NCBI RefSeq assembly: GCF_937871615.1
Contig: NZ_CALMPA010000032.1
Location: 1 to 46,665 of the forward strand
DNA length: 46,665 nucleotides
Direction of reading: 5' to 3'
Source of the DNA: an uncultured Sphingomonas sp.
GTDB lineage: Bacteria; Pseudomonadota; Alphaproteobacteria; Sphingomonadales; Sphingomonadaceae
Shown here one piece after another: positions 34,513 through 42,788 of this stretch. A program made the translations under genes and the position numbers. Each line of letters opens with the position of its first letter. Within the stretch, counting starts at the first letter, position 1. The notes under the pieces were generated by a model that saw only the letters and a program-made list of their open reading frames with translations, was not told the DNA's origin and ran no database searches.

Positions 34513-35493
34513 GTGCCGCAGCTACCCGATCCCGTTAACCTCGCGGTCCCCGCGTTCGTCCTGCTCGTGCTGGTCGAGATGGTCGTCGCGCATTATCGCG
34601 ATCGCGGGCGCTACGAGCCGCGCGACACGCTGACCAGCCTGATGCTGGGATTCGGCAGCACGATGGCCGGGGCGATTACCGCCGGCGCCGTCTTCGCGCT
34701 GGCGATGTGGGTGTGGCAATTCCGGCTCTTTGACATCGGCTGGCAATGGTATTGGTTCGTCATCGCCTTCGTGCTGGACGATCTTGCCTATTACGTATTC
34801 CACCGTTCGGCGCACCGGGTGCGATGGTTCTGGGCGAGCCATGTGATCCACCACAGCTCGCAACACTATAATCTCTCCACCGCGCTCCGCCAGACGTGGA
34901 CCGGCTTCTTCAGCATCGCCTTCATATTCCGCTTGCCGCTGTTCCTGATCGGCTTTCCGCCAGCGATGGTGATCTTCGTCGGCGCGGTGAACCTCGTCTA
35001 TCAATTCTGGATCCATACCGAGATGATCGGGCGGATGCCGCGCTGGTTCGAAGCGGTGATGAACACGCCCTCGCACCACCGCGTCCATCACGCCACCAAC
35101 CCGCGCTATCTCGATCGCAATTATGCCGGGGTGTTCATCGTGTGGGACAAGATGTTCGGCACGTTCGAACCCGAGCTGGACGAGGAACGCCCACGCTACG
35201 GCATCGTTCACCAACTCGGCTCGTTCAACCTGTTATGGGCGGCCACGCACGAATGGATCGGGATCGCGCGTGACGTGTGGCGCGCGCCGTGGCGCGCGAA
35301 GCCCGGCTATATCTGGCGCCCGCCGGGATGGAGCCACGACAACAGCCGCGACACCAGCGAGACGCTGAAGGCCGCGTGGCGCGCGCGTCAGATCAGCCCG
35401 AGTTCGGCCAGCCGCCCGGCCAGCGCGGAGGGCAACACCGCCGCGCCCTCACCATCCGACAGGTCCGCCGGCGCGTCGCTCGCTTCCAGATAA
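34513..35493 (+). CDS. Sterol desaturase / fatty acid hydroxylase family protein
   Basis: A 326-residue membrane di-iron enzyme starting at a GTG. Four helices frame the histidine boxes HRSAHR, HVIHHSSQHYN and HRVHHATNPRYLDRNYAG, the tripartite signature of the family. The substrate could be a fatty acid, carotenoid or hopanoid-type lipid; the sequence does not say. The core ends around residue 290; the last ~35 residues (SPSSASRPASAEGNTAAPSPSD) are low-complexity and are encoded over the 3' end of the opposite DUF1489 gene. Confidence 0.88.
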   Translation: MPQLPDPVNLAVPAFVLLVLVEMVVAHYRDRGRYEPRDTLTSLMLGFGSTMAGAITAGAVFALAMWVWQFRLFDIGWQWYWFVIAFVLDDLAYYVFHRSAHRVRWFWASHVIHHSSQHYNLSTALRQTWTGFFSIAFIFRLPLFLIGFPPAMVIFVGAVNLVYQFWIHTEMIGRMPRWFEAVMNTPSHHRVHHATNPRYLDRNYAGVFIVWDKMFGTFEPELDEERPRYGIVHQLGSFNLLWAATHEWIGIARDVWRAPWRAKPGYIWRPPGWSHDNSRDTSETLKAAWRARQISPSSASRPASAEGNTAAPSPSDRSAGASLASR

Positions 35494-35786
35494 CGCCAGC
35501 CCTGATGCGCGCGCTTGGGTCGCGCATGGGTCAACCGCAATATCGGATCGAGGTGGATCGCGACGCGCCCGCCCTCCGCCTCGCCGAACGACAGGATCGG
35601 CGATCGCGCGACCAGCATGTGCTTGATGATCCAGAACAGCGAACCCTGCCCAGCGATCTCCTCATGCCGCTTGGGCAGATAGCGGGTGGTGAGCGTCACC
35701 GGCCCCTCCTCGCCACGCAATCGCAGCCGCTCGGCCAGGATTTCCACGCTGCCGCAACCGAACGCGACCTTGGTTAGATGGAGCAT
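35388..35786 (-). CDS. DUF1489 family protein
   Basis: A 132-residue alphaproteobacterial protein of the DUF1489 family. Typical segments are LTKVAFGCGSVEILAERL, TTRYLPKRHEEIAGQGSLFWIIKH and HQGWRYLEASDAPADL. The function is unknown. The final 35 codons overlap the sterol-desaturase-like gene by 106 bases in convergent orientation. It follows mgtE on the same strand with hairpins in the 64-base gap. Confidence 0.88.
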   Translation of the reverse strand: MLHLTKVAFGCGSVEILAERLRLRGEEGPVTLTTRYLPKRHEEIAGQGSLFWIIKHMLVARSPILSFGEAEGGRVAIHLDPILRLTHARPKRAHQGWRYLEASDAPADLSDGEGAAVLPSALAGRLAELGLI

Positions 35787-35801
35787 GGCGCTTTATATCG
35801 G

Positions 35802-35820
35802 GCCGAAGCGACGCTTCGGC
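35802..35820 (-). terminator. GCCGAAGC hairpin between mgtE and DUF1489
   Basis: GCCGAAGC and GCTTCGGC form an 8-bp stem with a 3-base loop in the gap downstream of mgtE. No T-run follows, so termination would be partial at most; the stem may protect the mgtE transcript end. Confidence 0.4.
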
Positions 35821-35825
35821 AACGG

Positions 35826-35844
35826 GCCGGCCCGCTCCCGCGAC
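35826..35844. repeat. Partial copy of GCCGGCCCGCTCCC repeat
   Basis: GCCGGCCCGCTCCC (35826-35839) equals one outer arm of the large inverted repeat at 45685-45772. The complementary arm is missing here. It lies in the mgtE/DUF1489 gap and looks like a degenerate half of the same family. Confidence 0.4.
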
Positions 35845-35850
35845 GAGATA

Positions 35851-37248
35851 TCACCGCCCCAGCCCCCACAAGGTGGCGAGGCCTAGGAACGAGAAGAAGC
35901 CCATGACATCGGTGATCGTGGTGACGAACACCGCCGACGACACCGCCGGATCGACCTTCGCCTTGTCCAGCGCCACGGGCACCGCCACACCAACCAGCCC
36001 GGCGACGATGCTGGTGAAGACCATCGCCGCCGCGAACACGGTCGACAATCCGATATTGCCGAGGATGAGATAGCTGCCCGCCGCGCCGACCGCCCCCAGA
36101 GCCGCGCCGTTGAAGATCGCGACCCGGAATTCGCGGAACAGCATCCGCAACGTGTTCGAACTGGTGAGCTGGTTCGTCGCCAGCGCGCGGACCACCACCG
36201 CCAGCGTCTGCGTCCCGGCATTGCCGCCAAGCGCCGAGACGATCGGCATCAGCGCGGCCAGCAGCGCGAATCGCGCGATCTCGCCCTGGAACAGGCCGAC
36301 GACCGAGGCGGACAGCATCGTCGCGCCGAGATTGACGATCAGCCACGCCACGCGCGAGCGCACGGTGACGGCGAGCGGCTCGTTGATATCGCCGTCGCCC
36401 GCGCCCGCCAGCTTCAGCGTATCCTCACCCGCCTCCTCCTGGATGATGTGGACCACGTCATCGACGGTAATCATGCCGACCAGCCGCCCGCTGCCGTCCA
36501 CCACCGCCGCCGAGATCAGCGCATATTTCTGGAAGCGCAGCGCCACTTCCTCCTGATCCATATCGACCGGGATCAGCGTCTGCTCGCGCTGCATCACATC
36601 GGCCATCGCGATGCCGCGCGGGGTCCGCAATATCCACGACAGCGCCACCGTGCCAACCGGGTGGTGCGACGGATCGACGACGAACACCTCCCAGAAATCG
36701 GTCGTCAGTTCGTCATGCCCGCGCAGGAAATCAATCGTGTCGCCGATCGTCCAATGTTCCGGCACCGCGATCAGCTCGCGCTGCATCAGGCGACCGGCGG
36801 ATTCCTCGGGGTAGCTCAGCGCCTCCTCGATCGCGGCGCGATCGTCCGGCTCCATCGCGCGCAGCACCTCGCGCTGCTCATCGGCATCGAGATCCTCGAT
36901 GATCGCGACCGCATCGTCGGTATCGAGTTCCGACGCGATATCCGCCACCTGCCGCGGATCGAGCGTGTCGAGCAGCTCCTCGCGGACGTAATCGTTCATC
37001 TCCGCGAACACGTCGCCATCGAGCAGGCCGGCGAGCGCACGGGCGAGCGCGGCGCGGCGATCCTCGGGCGTCAGCTCGAACAGATCGGCGACATCGGCGG
37101 GGTGGAGCGGCTCGACCAGCGCGCGCGCGGCGCCGGCATCACCGGCATCGACGGCGGCGAGCACCGCGTCGACGAATTCGGGCTTCAGCCGGTCGTCCTC
37201 GTCGAGCTGGCTTTCATCATCCGCGACCTGAAGTTCGGTGTCGCTCAT
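35851..37248 (-). CDS. mgtE: Magnesium transporter MgtE
   Basis: A 465-residue Mg2+ channel. The N-terminal domain of repeated acidic helices (about residues 25-150, LHPADVADLFELTPEDRRA) precedes two CBS domains (LMQRELIAVPEHWTIGDTIDFL; VMQREQTLIPVDMDQEEVALRFQKYALISAAVVD). Five membrane helices follow from about residue 300, with the pore region ALMPIVSALGGNAGTQTL. In this family cytoplasmic Mg2+ bound by the N and CBS domains closes the pore. MSDTELQV at 37248 is chosen; a GGAGGCGAAGCG ribosome-binding region precedes it. Confidence 0.95.
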   Translation of the reverse strand: MSDTELQVADDESQLDEDDRLKPEFVDAVLAAVDAGDAGAARALVEPLHPADVADLFELTPEDRRAALARALAGLLDGDVFAEMNDYVREELLDTLDPRQVADIASELDTDDAVAIIEDLDADEQREVLRAMEPDDRAAIEEALSYPEESAGRLMQRELIAVPEHWTIGDTIDFLRGHDELTTDFWEVFVVDPSHHPVGTVALSWILRTPRGIAMADVMQREQTLIPVDMDQEEVALRFQKYALISAAVVDGSGRLVGMITVDDVVHIIQEEAGEDTLKLAGAGDGDINEPLAVTVRSRVAWLIVNLGATMLSASVVGLFQGEIARFALLAALMPIVSALGGNAGTQTLAVVVRALATNQLTSSNTLRMLFREFRVAIFNGAALGAVGAAGSYLILGNIGLSTVFAAAMVFTSIVAGLVGVAVPVALDKAKVDPAVSSAVFVTTITDVMGFFSFLGLATLWGLGR

Positions 37249-37391
37249 CGCTTCGCCTCCTTCCAGTATCGCGCGCCTCGCGTCATGACTGATATGGCCA
37301 AGGCCCAGGATCGACAACCCACGCGAAGACGAATTGCCATGGCGTTCCGCCAGCGGTAGTGCGCCGGCTTACCCGGATGCAGGAGCCTAGC

Positions 37392-37847
37392 ATGGCCGAT
37401 ACTTTCAATACGCTGACGATGACGCTCGCCGACGGCGACGTGACGATCAAGCTGCGCCCCGATCTCGCCCCGAACCATGTCGAGCGGATCGCCACCCTCG
37501 CCAACCAGGGCTTTTACGATGGCGTGGTGTTCCACCGCGTGATCCCCGGATTCATGGCGCAGGGCGGCGACCCGACCGGCACGGGGATGCACGGTTCGGA
37601 CCTCCCCGATCTGAAGCAGGAGTTCAACCGCGAGCCGCACATCCGTGGCGTGTGCTCGATGGCGCGCACCAACAACCCGGACAGCGCCAATTCGCAGTTC
37701 TTCATCTGCTTCGACGACGCCCGCTTCCTCGACAACCAATATACGGTGTGGGGCGTGGTGACATCGGGCATGGAGCATATCGACGCGCTGCCCAAGGGCG
37801 AGCCGCCGCGCGAGCCCGGCAAGATCGTGACGATGCGCGCCGAGTGA
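37392..37847 (+). CDS. Cyclophilin-type peptidyl-prolyl isomerase
   Basis: A 151-residue single-domain cyclophilin. It has the catalytic FYDGVVFHRVIPGFMAQGGDPTGTG (FHR arginine and FMxQGGD) and SMARTNNPDSANSQFFICFDD. There is no signal peptide, so it is cytoplasmic. The ATG at 37392 follows AGGAG by seven bases. Convergent with the LysR gene; the inverted repeat at 37854-37906 lies between the stops. Confidence 0.95.
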   Translation: MADTFNTLTMTLADGDVTIKLRPDLAPNHVERIATLANQGFYDGVVFHRVIPGFMAQGGDPTGTGMHGSDLPDLKQEFNREPHIRGVCSMARTNNPDSANSQFFICFDDARFLDNQYTVWGVVTSGMEHIDALPKGEPPREPGKIVTMRAE

Positions 37848-37853
37848 TCCAAA

Positions 37854-37906
37854 GGCGCCGGCCCGCCTCCCGCGTCAAAACGCTGACGCGGGAGCGGGCG
37901 GGCGCC
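37854..37906. repeat. Large near-perfect hairpin between convergent genes
   Basis: GGCGCC, GCCCGC and TCCCGCGTCA pair with TGACGCGGGA, GCGGGC and GGCGCC around the loop AAACGC, giving a 22-pair stem with one mismatch and one bulge. It fills the gap between ppi and lysR and reaches the lysR stop. The GCCGGCCCGC and GTCA/TGA features are shared with the inverted repeat at 45685. Confidence 0.75.
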
Positions 37907-38799
37907 TAAACCCCCTCCTGCCGCAGCGTGGCGAGCAGCCAGTCGCGGAAGATTCGCACCTGCTTGAGCTGAAGCGCGCGCGGGCGGCAGACGAGCCAAT
38001 AGCTGTACGGGCTCTCCACTTCGATCTCGCCGAACAGTCGCACGAGCCGCGGATCATTCGCATCCTCGAAATGGCTTTCGAGCATGAAGGCGACGCCAAG
38101 CCCCTGCGCTGCCGCCTCCAGCATCAGCGCGCCCGAATCGAAATGGTCGATCGCCACCGGGTCTATTTCCGGCAGGCCGGCGGCGTGGCGCCAGGTCGAA
38201 TAGGTATCGGGCATGTCGCGGTGGATCAGCACCGACAGATCGGCGAGCTGCTCGGGCCGGGTGATCGGATTTGGGCCATCCACCAGCGCGCGCGCGCCGA
38301 TCGCATAGACCCGGTTGCGATCGAGCCGGCGGGCATAGAGCGTCGGATCGACTTCCCGCGCCAGCGCGATCACCGCATCCAGCCCCTCGCCAAGCCGGGT
38401 CATCGCGTGGCCCGCCGTATCAATGTCCAGATGCAGCTCGGGATGTTTGGCGCGCAACTCGCCCAATCGCGGAAACAGCCGCTGCGAGGCGAACAGCGGC
38501 ATCACGCCAAGCCGAAGGCGCACCACCTCCGCCGCGCTGGTCAGCCCGGCGAGCGCATCGGATAATTGATCGAGCACCGGCGCGATCTGCGCCAGCAATC
38601 GCTCGCCATCGCCATTGGCGACCATCGACTGGTGGCGGCGATCGAACAACGGGCGCCCGAGAAACCGTTCGAGCGTCTGGACCCGGCGGCTGAGCGCGGG
38701 CGCGGACAGCGCCAGTTCCTGCGCGCCCGCCTTCACCGAGCCGAGCCGGGCGACGGCGACGAACGCTTCGATCGCGGTCAGTGGTGGCAGCCGGCGCAT
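37906..38799 (-). CDS. LysR-family transcriptional regulator (GcvA-like)
   Basis: A 297-residue LysR regulator. The helix-turn-helix is RLPPLTAIEAFVAVARLGSVKAGAQELALSAPALSRRVQTLERFLGRPLF, and the rest is a type 2 periplasmic-binding-like effector domain. Similarity is closest to the GcvA-type subgroup. No target gene is beside it: the divergent neighbour is the candidate small RNA, and TTGCA/TGCAC motifs repeat upstream of its start. Ligand unknown. Confidence 0.9.
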   Translation of the reverse strand: MRRLPPLTAIEAFVAVARLGSVKAGAQELALSAPALSRRVQTLERFLGRPLFDRRHQSMVANGDGERLLAQIAPVLDQLSDALAGLTSAAEVVRLRLGVMPLFASQRLFPRLGELRAKHPELHLDIDTAGHAMTRLGEGLDAVIALAREVDPTLYARRLDRNRVYAIGARALVDGPNPITRPEQLADLSVLIHRDMPDTYSTWRHAAGLPEIDPVAIDHFDSGALMLEAAAQGLGVAFMLESHFEDANDPRLVRLFGEIEVESPYSYWLVCRPRALQLKQVRIFRDWLLATLRQEGV

Positions 38800-38874
38800 G
38801 GAGTCTCACTCATTTCTTGTGCGCCGCATCATGCACTTCCTGCACACGTCAAGGCAAGCGCGCCCGCATCACGA

Positions 38875-38889
38875 TTGCACAAATTGCAA
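38875..38889. promoter_or_regulatory. TTGCA-N5-TGCAA dyad, possible LysR site
   Basis: Perfect inverted repeat TTGCACAAATTGCAA, 76 bases upstream of lysR and 22 bases before the -35-like TTGCAC of the candidate small RNA. TGCAC occurs again at 38832, 38841 and 38912. Spacing is compatible with a LysR-type site, though the T-N11-A spacing is not exact. Confidence 0.4.
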
Positions 38890-38940
38890 GAGCATCAATT
38901 TATTTCGCACTTGCACAACGAACCTTCTCGACGCAAATAG

Positions 38941-39008
38941 GGCGGGCCTTTCAGGCATCCTCTCCTAAAAACTTTCACGGGCCGGTCTTCACGATCGGCC
39001 CTTTTTTT
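38941..39008 (+). ncRNA. Candidate small regulatory RNA
   Basis: The 324-base gap between lysR and the Cdc48 gene contains no supported open frame, yet ends in a strong plus-strand terminator. A promoter-like TTGCAC (38911-38916), 17-base spacer and CAAATA (38934-38939) would start a transcript near 38945, giving about 60-65 nucleotides. It would comprise a short hairpin (GCCT/AGGC, 38946-38956), a single-stranded region with TCCTCTCCT (38958-38966), and the terminator stem. Pyrimidine-rich loops complementary to Shine-Dalgarno sequences are a hallmark of many alphaproteobacterial small RNAs. Transcription is inferred from sequence alone; the -10 box is weak. Confidence 0.5.
38979..39008 (+). 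terminator. Strong intrinsic terminator with no upstream gene
   Basis: GGGCCGGTC and GATCGGCCC form a 9-pair stem (one G-T wobble) with loop TTCAC, followed by seven T. The gene upstream on either side is in the wrong direction or downstream, so it must end an untranslated transcript. Confidence 0.88.
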
Positions 39009-39123
39009 CGCGCCTGCACCATGCCGCCAGGCGGCAATGCGATACCACGCGGATCGCCACGCACCTCGAAACCCGCGCCGTGCGTTTCTATCTCCCACGA
39101 TGAAGCGGTATGGAGGGCGGATA

Positions 39124-41415
39124 GTGGCAGATGATGGGGATGCGGTGCGCAAGCTACAGGTTGCCAATGCACGGCCGGAGGATTCCGGGCACGGCATCGC
39201 CCATCTGCCGCGTGATTTCATGGCGGCGGCGGGGATCACCGATGGCGACGTGGTCGAAATCCTCGGCAAGAAATCGACGCCCGCGCGCGCAGTCGGCCCC
39301 TATGCCGATGACGAGGGGCTGGAAATCATCCGGATCGACGGGCTCCAGCGCGCCAATGCCGGGGTCGGCTCGGGCGATTTCGTCGAAGTGCGCCGGGCTG
39401 AATCGAAGCCGGCAACGCGCGTCGTCTTCGCCCCCGCGCAGGAGAATTTGCGGCTGCAAGGCTCGACCAACGCACTGAAGCGCACCTTCTTCCATCGCCC
39501 GCTCTGCCAGGGCGATATAGTGGCGACAACCGGGCATCAGCGAGTGCAGAACATGCCGCCCGGCATGGCGCAATTCGTCAACGCGCCGGCCTATGCGCTT
39601 CAGGAAATCCGGCTGATCGTGGTGTCGGCGGCGCCCAAGGGCATCGTCCATATCGACGAGAATACCGAAGTTGAGCTGCGCCCCGAATATCAGGCGCCGG
39701 GCGACGCGCGCCGCGCCGATGTCACCTATGACGATATCGGCGGCATGGCGGCCACGATCGATCAGCTTCGCGAGATGGTCGAACTGCCGTTGCGCTATCC
39801 GGAACTGTTCGAACGGCTGGGGGTGGAGCCGCCCAAGGGCGTGCTGCTCCACGGCCCGCCCGGCACCGGCAAGACACGCCTCGCCCGCGCGGTGGCGAAC
39901 GAAAGCGATGCGCAATTCTTCCTCATCAACGGGCCGGAGATCATGGGCTCGGCCTATGGGGAGAGCGAACAGCGGCTGCGCACCGTGTTCGAGGAAGCGG
40001 CCAAGAACGCGCCCTCGATCGTGTTCATCGACGAAATCGACTCGATCGCGCCAAAGCGCGGGCAGGTATCGGGTGAAGCGGAAAAACGCGTCGTCGCCCA
40101 GCTTCTCACGCTGATGGACGGGCTGGAATCGCGCGCCAATCTCGTCGTGATCGCCGCGACCAACCGGCCCGAGGCGGTCGACGAGGCGCTGCGCCGCCCC
40201 GGCCGGTTCGATCGCGAGATCGTCATCGGGGTGCCGGACGAGCGCGGACGGCGCGAGATCCTGGGCATCCACACGCGCGGGATGCCGCTGGAGCACGACG
40301 TCAGCCTGGACGAACTGGCGCGGACCACCTTCGGCTTCGTCGGCGCCGATCTCGCCGCGCTCACCCGCGAGGCGGCGATCGAGGCGGTGCGCCGGATCAT
40401 GCCGCGGCTCAATCTGGAGGAGCGCACGATCCCGGCGGAGGTGCTGGATACGCTGGCGGTGAAGCGCGAGGATTTCATGGAGGCGCTGAAGCGGGTGCAG
40501 CCATCCGCGATGCGCGAAGTGATGGTGCAGGCGCCCACCGTGCGCTGGGCGGATATCGGCGGGCTCGATGATGCGCAGATGCGGCTGAAGGAAGGCGTCG
40601 AACTGCCGCTGAAGGATCCCAATGCCTTCCGCCGACTCGGCATCCGCCCGGCCAAGGGCTTTCTGCTCTATGGCCCGCCCGGCACGGGCAAGACCCTGCT
40701 CGCCAAGGCGGTCGCGCGCGAGGCGGAGGCGAATTTCATCGCCACCAAATCGAGCGACCTGTTGAGCAAATGGTATGGCGAGAGCGAGCAGCAGATCGCG
40801 CGCCTGTTCCAGCGCGCGCGCCAGGTGGCGCCGACGGTGATCTTCATCGACGAACTCGACAGCCTCGTTCCGATGCGCGGCGGCGGGCTGGGCGAACCAC
40901 AAGTGACCGAGCGCGTCGTCAACACCATCCTCGCCGAGATGGACGGGCTGGAGGAGTTGCAATCGGTCGTCGTGATCGGCGCGACCAACCGGCCCAATCT
41001 GATTGATCCGGCGCTGCTCAGGCCGGGGCGGTTCGACGAGCTGATCTATGTCGGCGTGCCCGATCGCGCCGGGCGCCGCCGCATCCTCGCGATCCAGACG
41101 CAGAAGATGCCGCTCGCCGGGGATGTCGATCTCGATGTCGTCGCGGCGGAGACCGATCGCTTCACCGGCGCGGATCTGGGGGATGTGGTGCGCCGCGCCG
41201 GGCTGATCGCGCTGCGCGAATCGCGCGAGACGCCGGCGGTGACCATGGCGCATTTCCGTGCCGCGCTGAAGGAATCGCGCGCCAGCGTGACGCCCGAGCT
41301 TGAGCGTGAATATGCCGAGATCGCCGCCCGGCTGAAGCAGGAGGCACATGCGCCGCAATCAATCGGCTTCGTCATGCCCGGCCAGTTGATGCCGCACGGC
41401 CCCAAGGGCGGCTGA
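39124..41415 (+). CDS. Cdc48/p97-type AAA+ ATPase
   Basis: A 763-residue tandem AAA+ ATPase with the full VCP/p97 plan. The N domain (about 1-190) resembles the double-psi barrel of Cdc48 (KLQVANARPEDSGHGIAHLPRDFM). D1 has Walker A GPPGTGKT at 244-251 and Walker B FIDEID near 301-306; D2 has GPPGTGKT at 517-524 and FIDELD near 574-579, plus two arginine-finger/RPGRFD regions. Such proteins unfold substrates; bacterial copies are uncommon and their clients are unknown. GTG 39124 is chosen because GGAGG lies seven bases upstream; ATG 39100 is the alternative. Confidence 0.93.
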   Translation: MADDGDAVRKLQVANARPEDSGHGIAHLPRDFMAAAGITDGDVVEILGKKSTPARAVGPYADDEGLEIIRIDGLQRANAGVGSGDFVEVRRAESKPATRVVFAPAQENLRLQGSTNALKRTFFHRPLCQGDIVATTGHQRVQNMPPGMAQFVNAPAYALQEIRLIVVSAAPKGIVHIDENTEVELRPEYQAPGDARRADVTYDDIGGMAATIDQLREMVELPLRYPELFERLGVEPPKGVLLHGPPGTGKTRLARAVANESDAQFFLINGPEIMGSAYGESEQRLRTVFEEAAKNAPSIVFIDEIDSIAPKRGQVSGEAEKRVVAQLLTLMDGLESRANLVVIAATNRPEAVDEALRRPGRFDREIVIGVPDERGRREILGIHTRGMPLEHDVSLDELARTTFGFVGADLAALTREAAIEAVRRIMPRLNLEERTIPAEVLDTLAVKREDFMEALKRVQPSAMREVMVQAPTVRWADIGGLDDAQMRLKEGVELPLKDPNAFRRLGIRPAKGFLLYGPPGTGKTLLAKAVAREAEANFIATKSSDLLSKWYGESEQQIARLFQRARQVAPTVIFIDELDSLVPMRGGGLGEPQVTERVVNTILAEMDGLEELQSVVVIGATNRPNLIDPALLRPGRFDELIYVGVPDRAGRRRILAIQTQKMPLAGDVDLDVVAAETDRFTGADLGDVVRRAGLIALRESRETPAVTMAHFRAALKESRASVTPELEREYAEIAARLKQEAHAPQSIGFVMPGQLMPHGPKGG

Positions 41416-41433
41416 GCCGGGCTTAGGGTCCAA

Positions 41434-41465
41434 ACTCGATCAGCGCGGCACCGTGCTGATCGAGT
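41434..41465. terminator. Perfect 11-bp hairpin between convergent genes
   Basis: ACTCGATCAGC and GCTGATCGAGT form a perfect 11-bp stem around GCGGCACCGT, between the Cdc48 and MFS stops. There is no T-run; a bidirectional transcript end or repeat remnant is the likely role. Confidence 0.5.
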
Positions 41466-41471
41466 CTGCCA

Positions 41472-42788
41472 CTAATCGGCGGTCGCGATTTCCACGGCCT
41501 CATCCGCCGGCTGGTCCCGCAGCCGCAACCAGCAATAGCTCAGCAGCAGCAGGCACGCCGCGCCCGCCGTAAGATAGGGCAATGGGTGATACAGTTCATA
41601 CAGGCCGACACCGATCGACGGCCCGAGGATGAAGCTCGCGCCGTTGATGCTCGTCACCTTGCCCGCGACCGAGCCTTGCGACTCATGCCCCACCGCAAGG
41701 CTCGATCCCGCCGTGAAGCCGGGGCGGATGAAGCCGAAGCCGAGGCTCGCCAGCGCATAAGCGGTGGCGATGCCGTAGAGCGATGTCGCCAGCCCGGTCA
41801 GCGCGGTGCCCGCCGCCGCCACCACCAGCCCGGCCAGCATCAGCACGCGCGGCGTGAGGTTCAGGATCGGAATGATGCCCCATTGCGCCAGCAGCGATGC
41901 GCCGGCGCCCATCATCAGCACGATTCCCGTGGGTTGCAGCGCCATCGCCGGAACAAGGTGCAGCCGATCAATCACCAGAAAGCCGATCGCCTGCCCGGTC
42001 ATCGCCTGTGCATGGCCGGAAACCAGCCCCGCGATCAGCCAGCCGCGAATGCGCGGATCGGTGAATTTCACCTCCTCGCCGCGCGGCTCGGTCGCCGCGC
42101 GCACGCTCGCGCCGGTCCCCTGCCCACCGATCGAGGGATAGGCGGTCGCCGCGCCATGGATTCCCGAGGCGATATCGCGATCGTCCTCCAGCACGCGCCG
42201 CACGGTGACGAACATCGCGAATCCGAACGCGGCAAAGATGAACGCCGGCCCCGCCAGCCCGACCTCGAACGCGCCGAAATGCCCAAGCAGCAGATAAGGC
42301 GCGATCGCCGGGCCGAGGATCGTGCCCAGCCCAAAGGCCGAGGCGAGCAGCGTCAGCGCGCGGGTACGCTCCTCGCGCGTGGTGTTGCCGGCCACCATCG
42401 CCTGCACCGCCGGGGGGGCGGCCGATCCGAACGTGCCGTAGATCAGCCGCCCGACGATAAAGAGCCCGAACGCGGCGGTGCCGCTGATCCAGCCGTTGAT
42501 CCCCGCCGCGAGAAACAGCCCGCACAGCCCAAGGCTCACGGTGAAGCCGCCCACGCCGAGCAGCACCATCGCGCGCCGCCCCTGCCGATCCGAGCGATTG
42601 GCCCAGAATGGCGCGGCGATCACCCACAGCAGCGCGGAAACCGAAAACGCCGCCGCGACCGCGCTGTCATTCACGCCCATTGATCGCCCGAGCGCGGGCA
42701 GCACCGATTGCAGCGCGGTATTTCCCGCCGCGATCGTCAGCATGACGAGGAACAATAAGGTGAAGCGTCGGTCGAAACCGCGCGTCAT
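41472..42788 (-). CDS. Major facilitator superfamily transporter
   Basis: A 438-residue transporter with about twelve membrane helices in two halves. The signature loop between helices 2 and 3 is FWANRSDRQGRRAMVLLG (MFS motif A). The central loop (residues ~205-235) is long and charged. Family resemblance is to drug:H+ antiporters, with no specific substrate visible. Its ATG overlaps the stop of the ABM-domain gene by two bases (ATGA), so the two are translationally coupled. Confidence 0.88.
   Translation of the reverse strand: MTRGFDRRFTLLFLVMLTIAAGNTALQSVLPALGRSMGVNDSAVAAAFSVSALLWVIAAPFWANRSDRQGRRAMVLLGVGGFTVSLGLCGLFLAAGINGWISGTAAFGLFIVGRLIYGTFGSAAPPAVQAMVAGNTTREERTRALTLLASAFGLGTILGPAIAPYLLLGHFGAFEVGLAGPAFIFAAFGFAMFVTVRRVLEDDRDIASGIHGAATAYPSIGGQGTGASVRAATEPRGEEVKFTDPRIRGWLIAGLVSGHAQAMTGQAIGFLVIDRLHLVPAMALQPTGIVLMMGAGASLLAQWGIIPILNLTPRVLMLAGLVVAAAGTALTGLATSLYGIATAYALASLGFGFIRPGFTAGSSLAVGHESQGSVAGKVTSINGASFILGPSIGVGLYELYHPLPYLTAGAACLLLLSYCWLRLRDQPADEAVEIATAD

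Noticed and set aside
39154-41358. 734-codon minus-strand open frame opposite the Cdc48 gene
   Set aside because: No domain is visible and the composition is arginine- and histidine-rich, while both Walker A motifs are on the plus strand.
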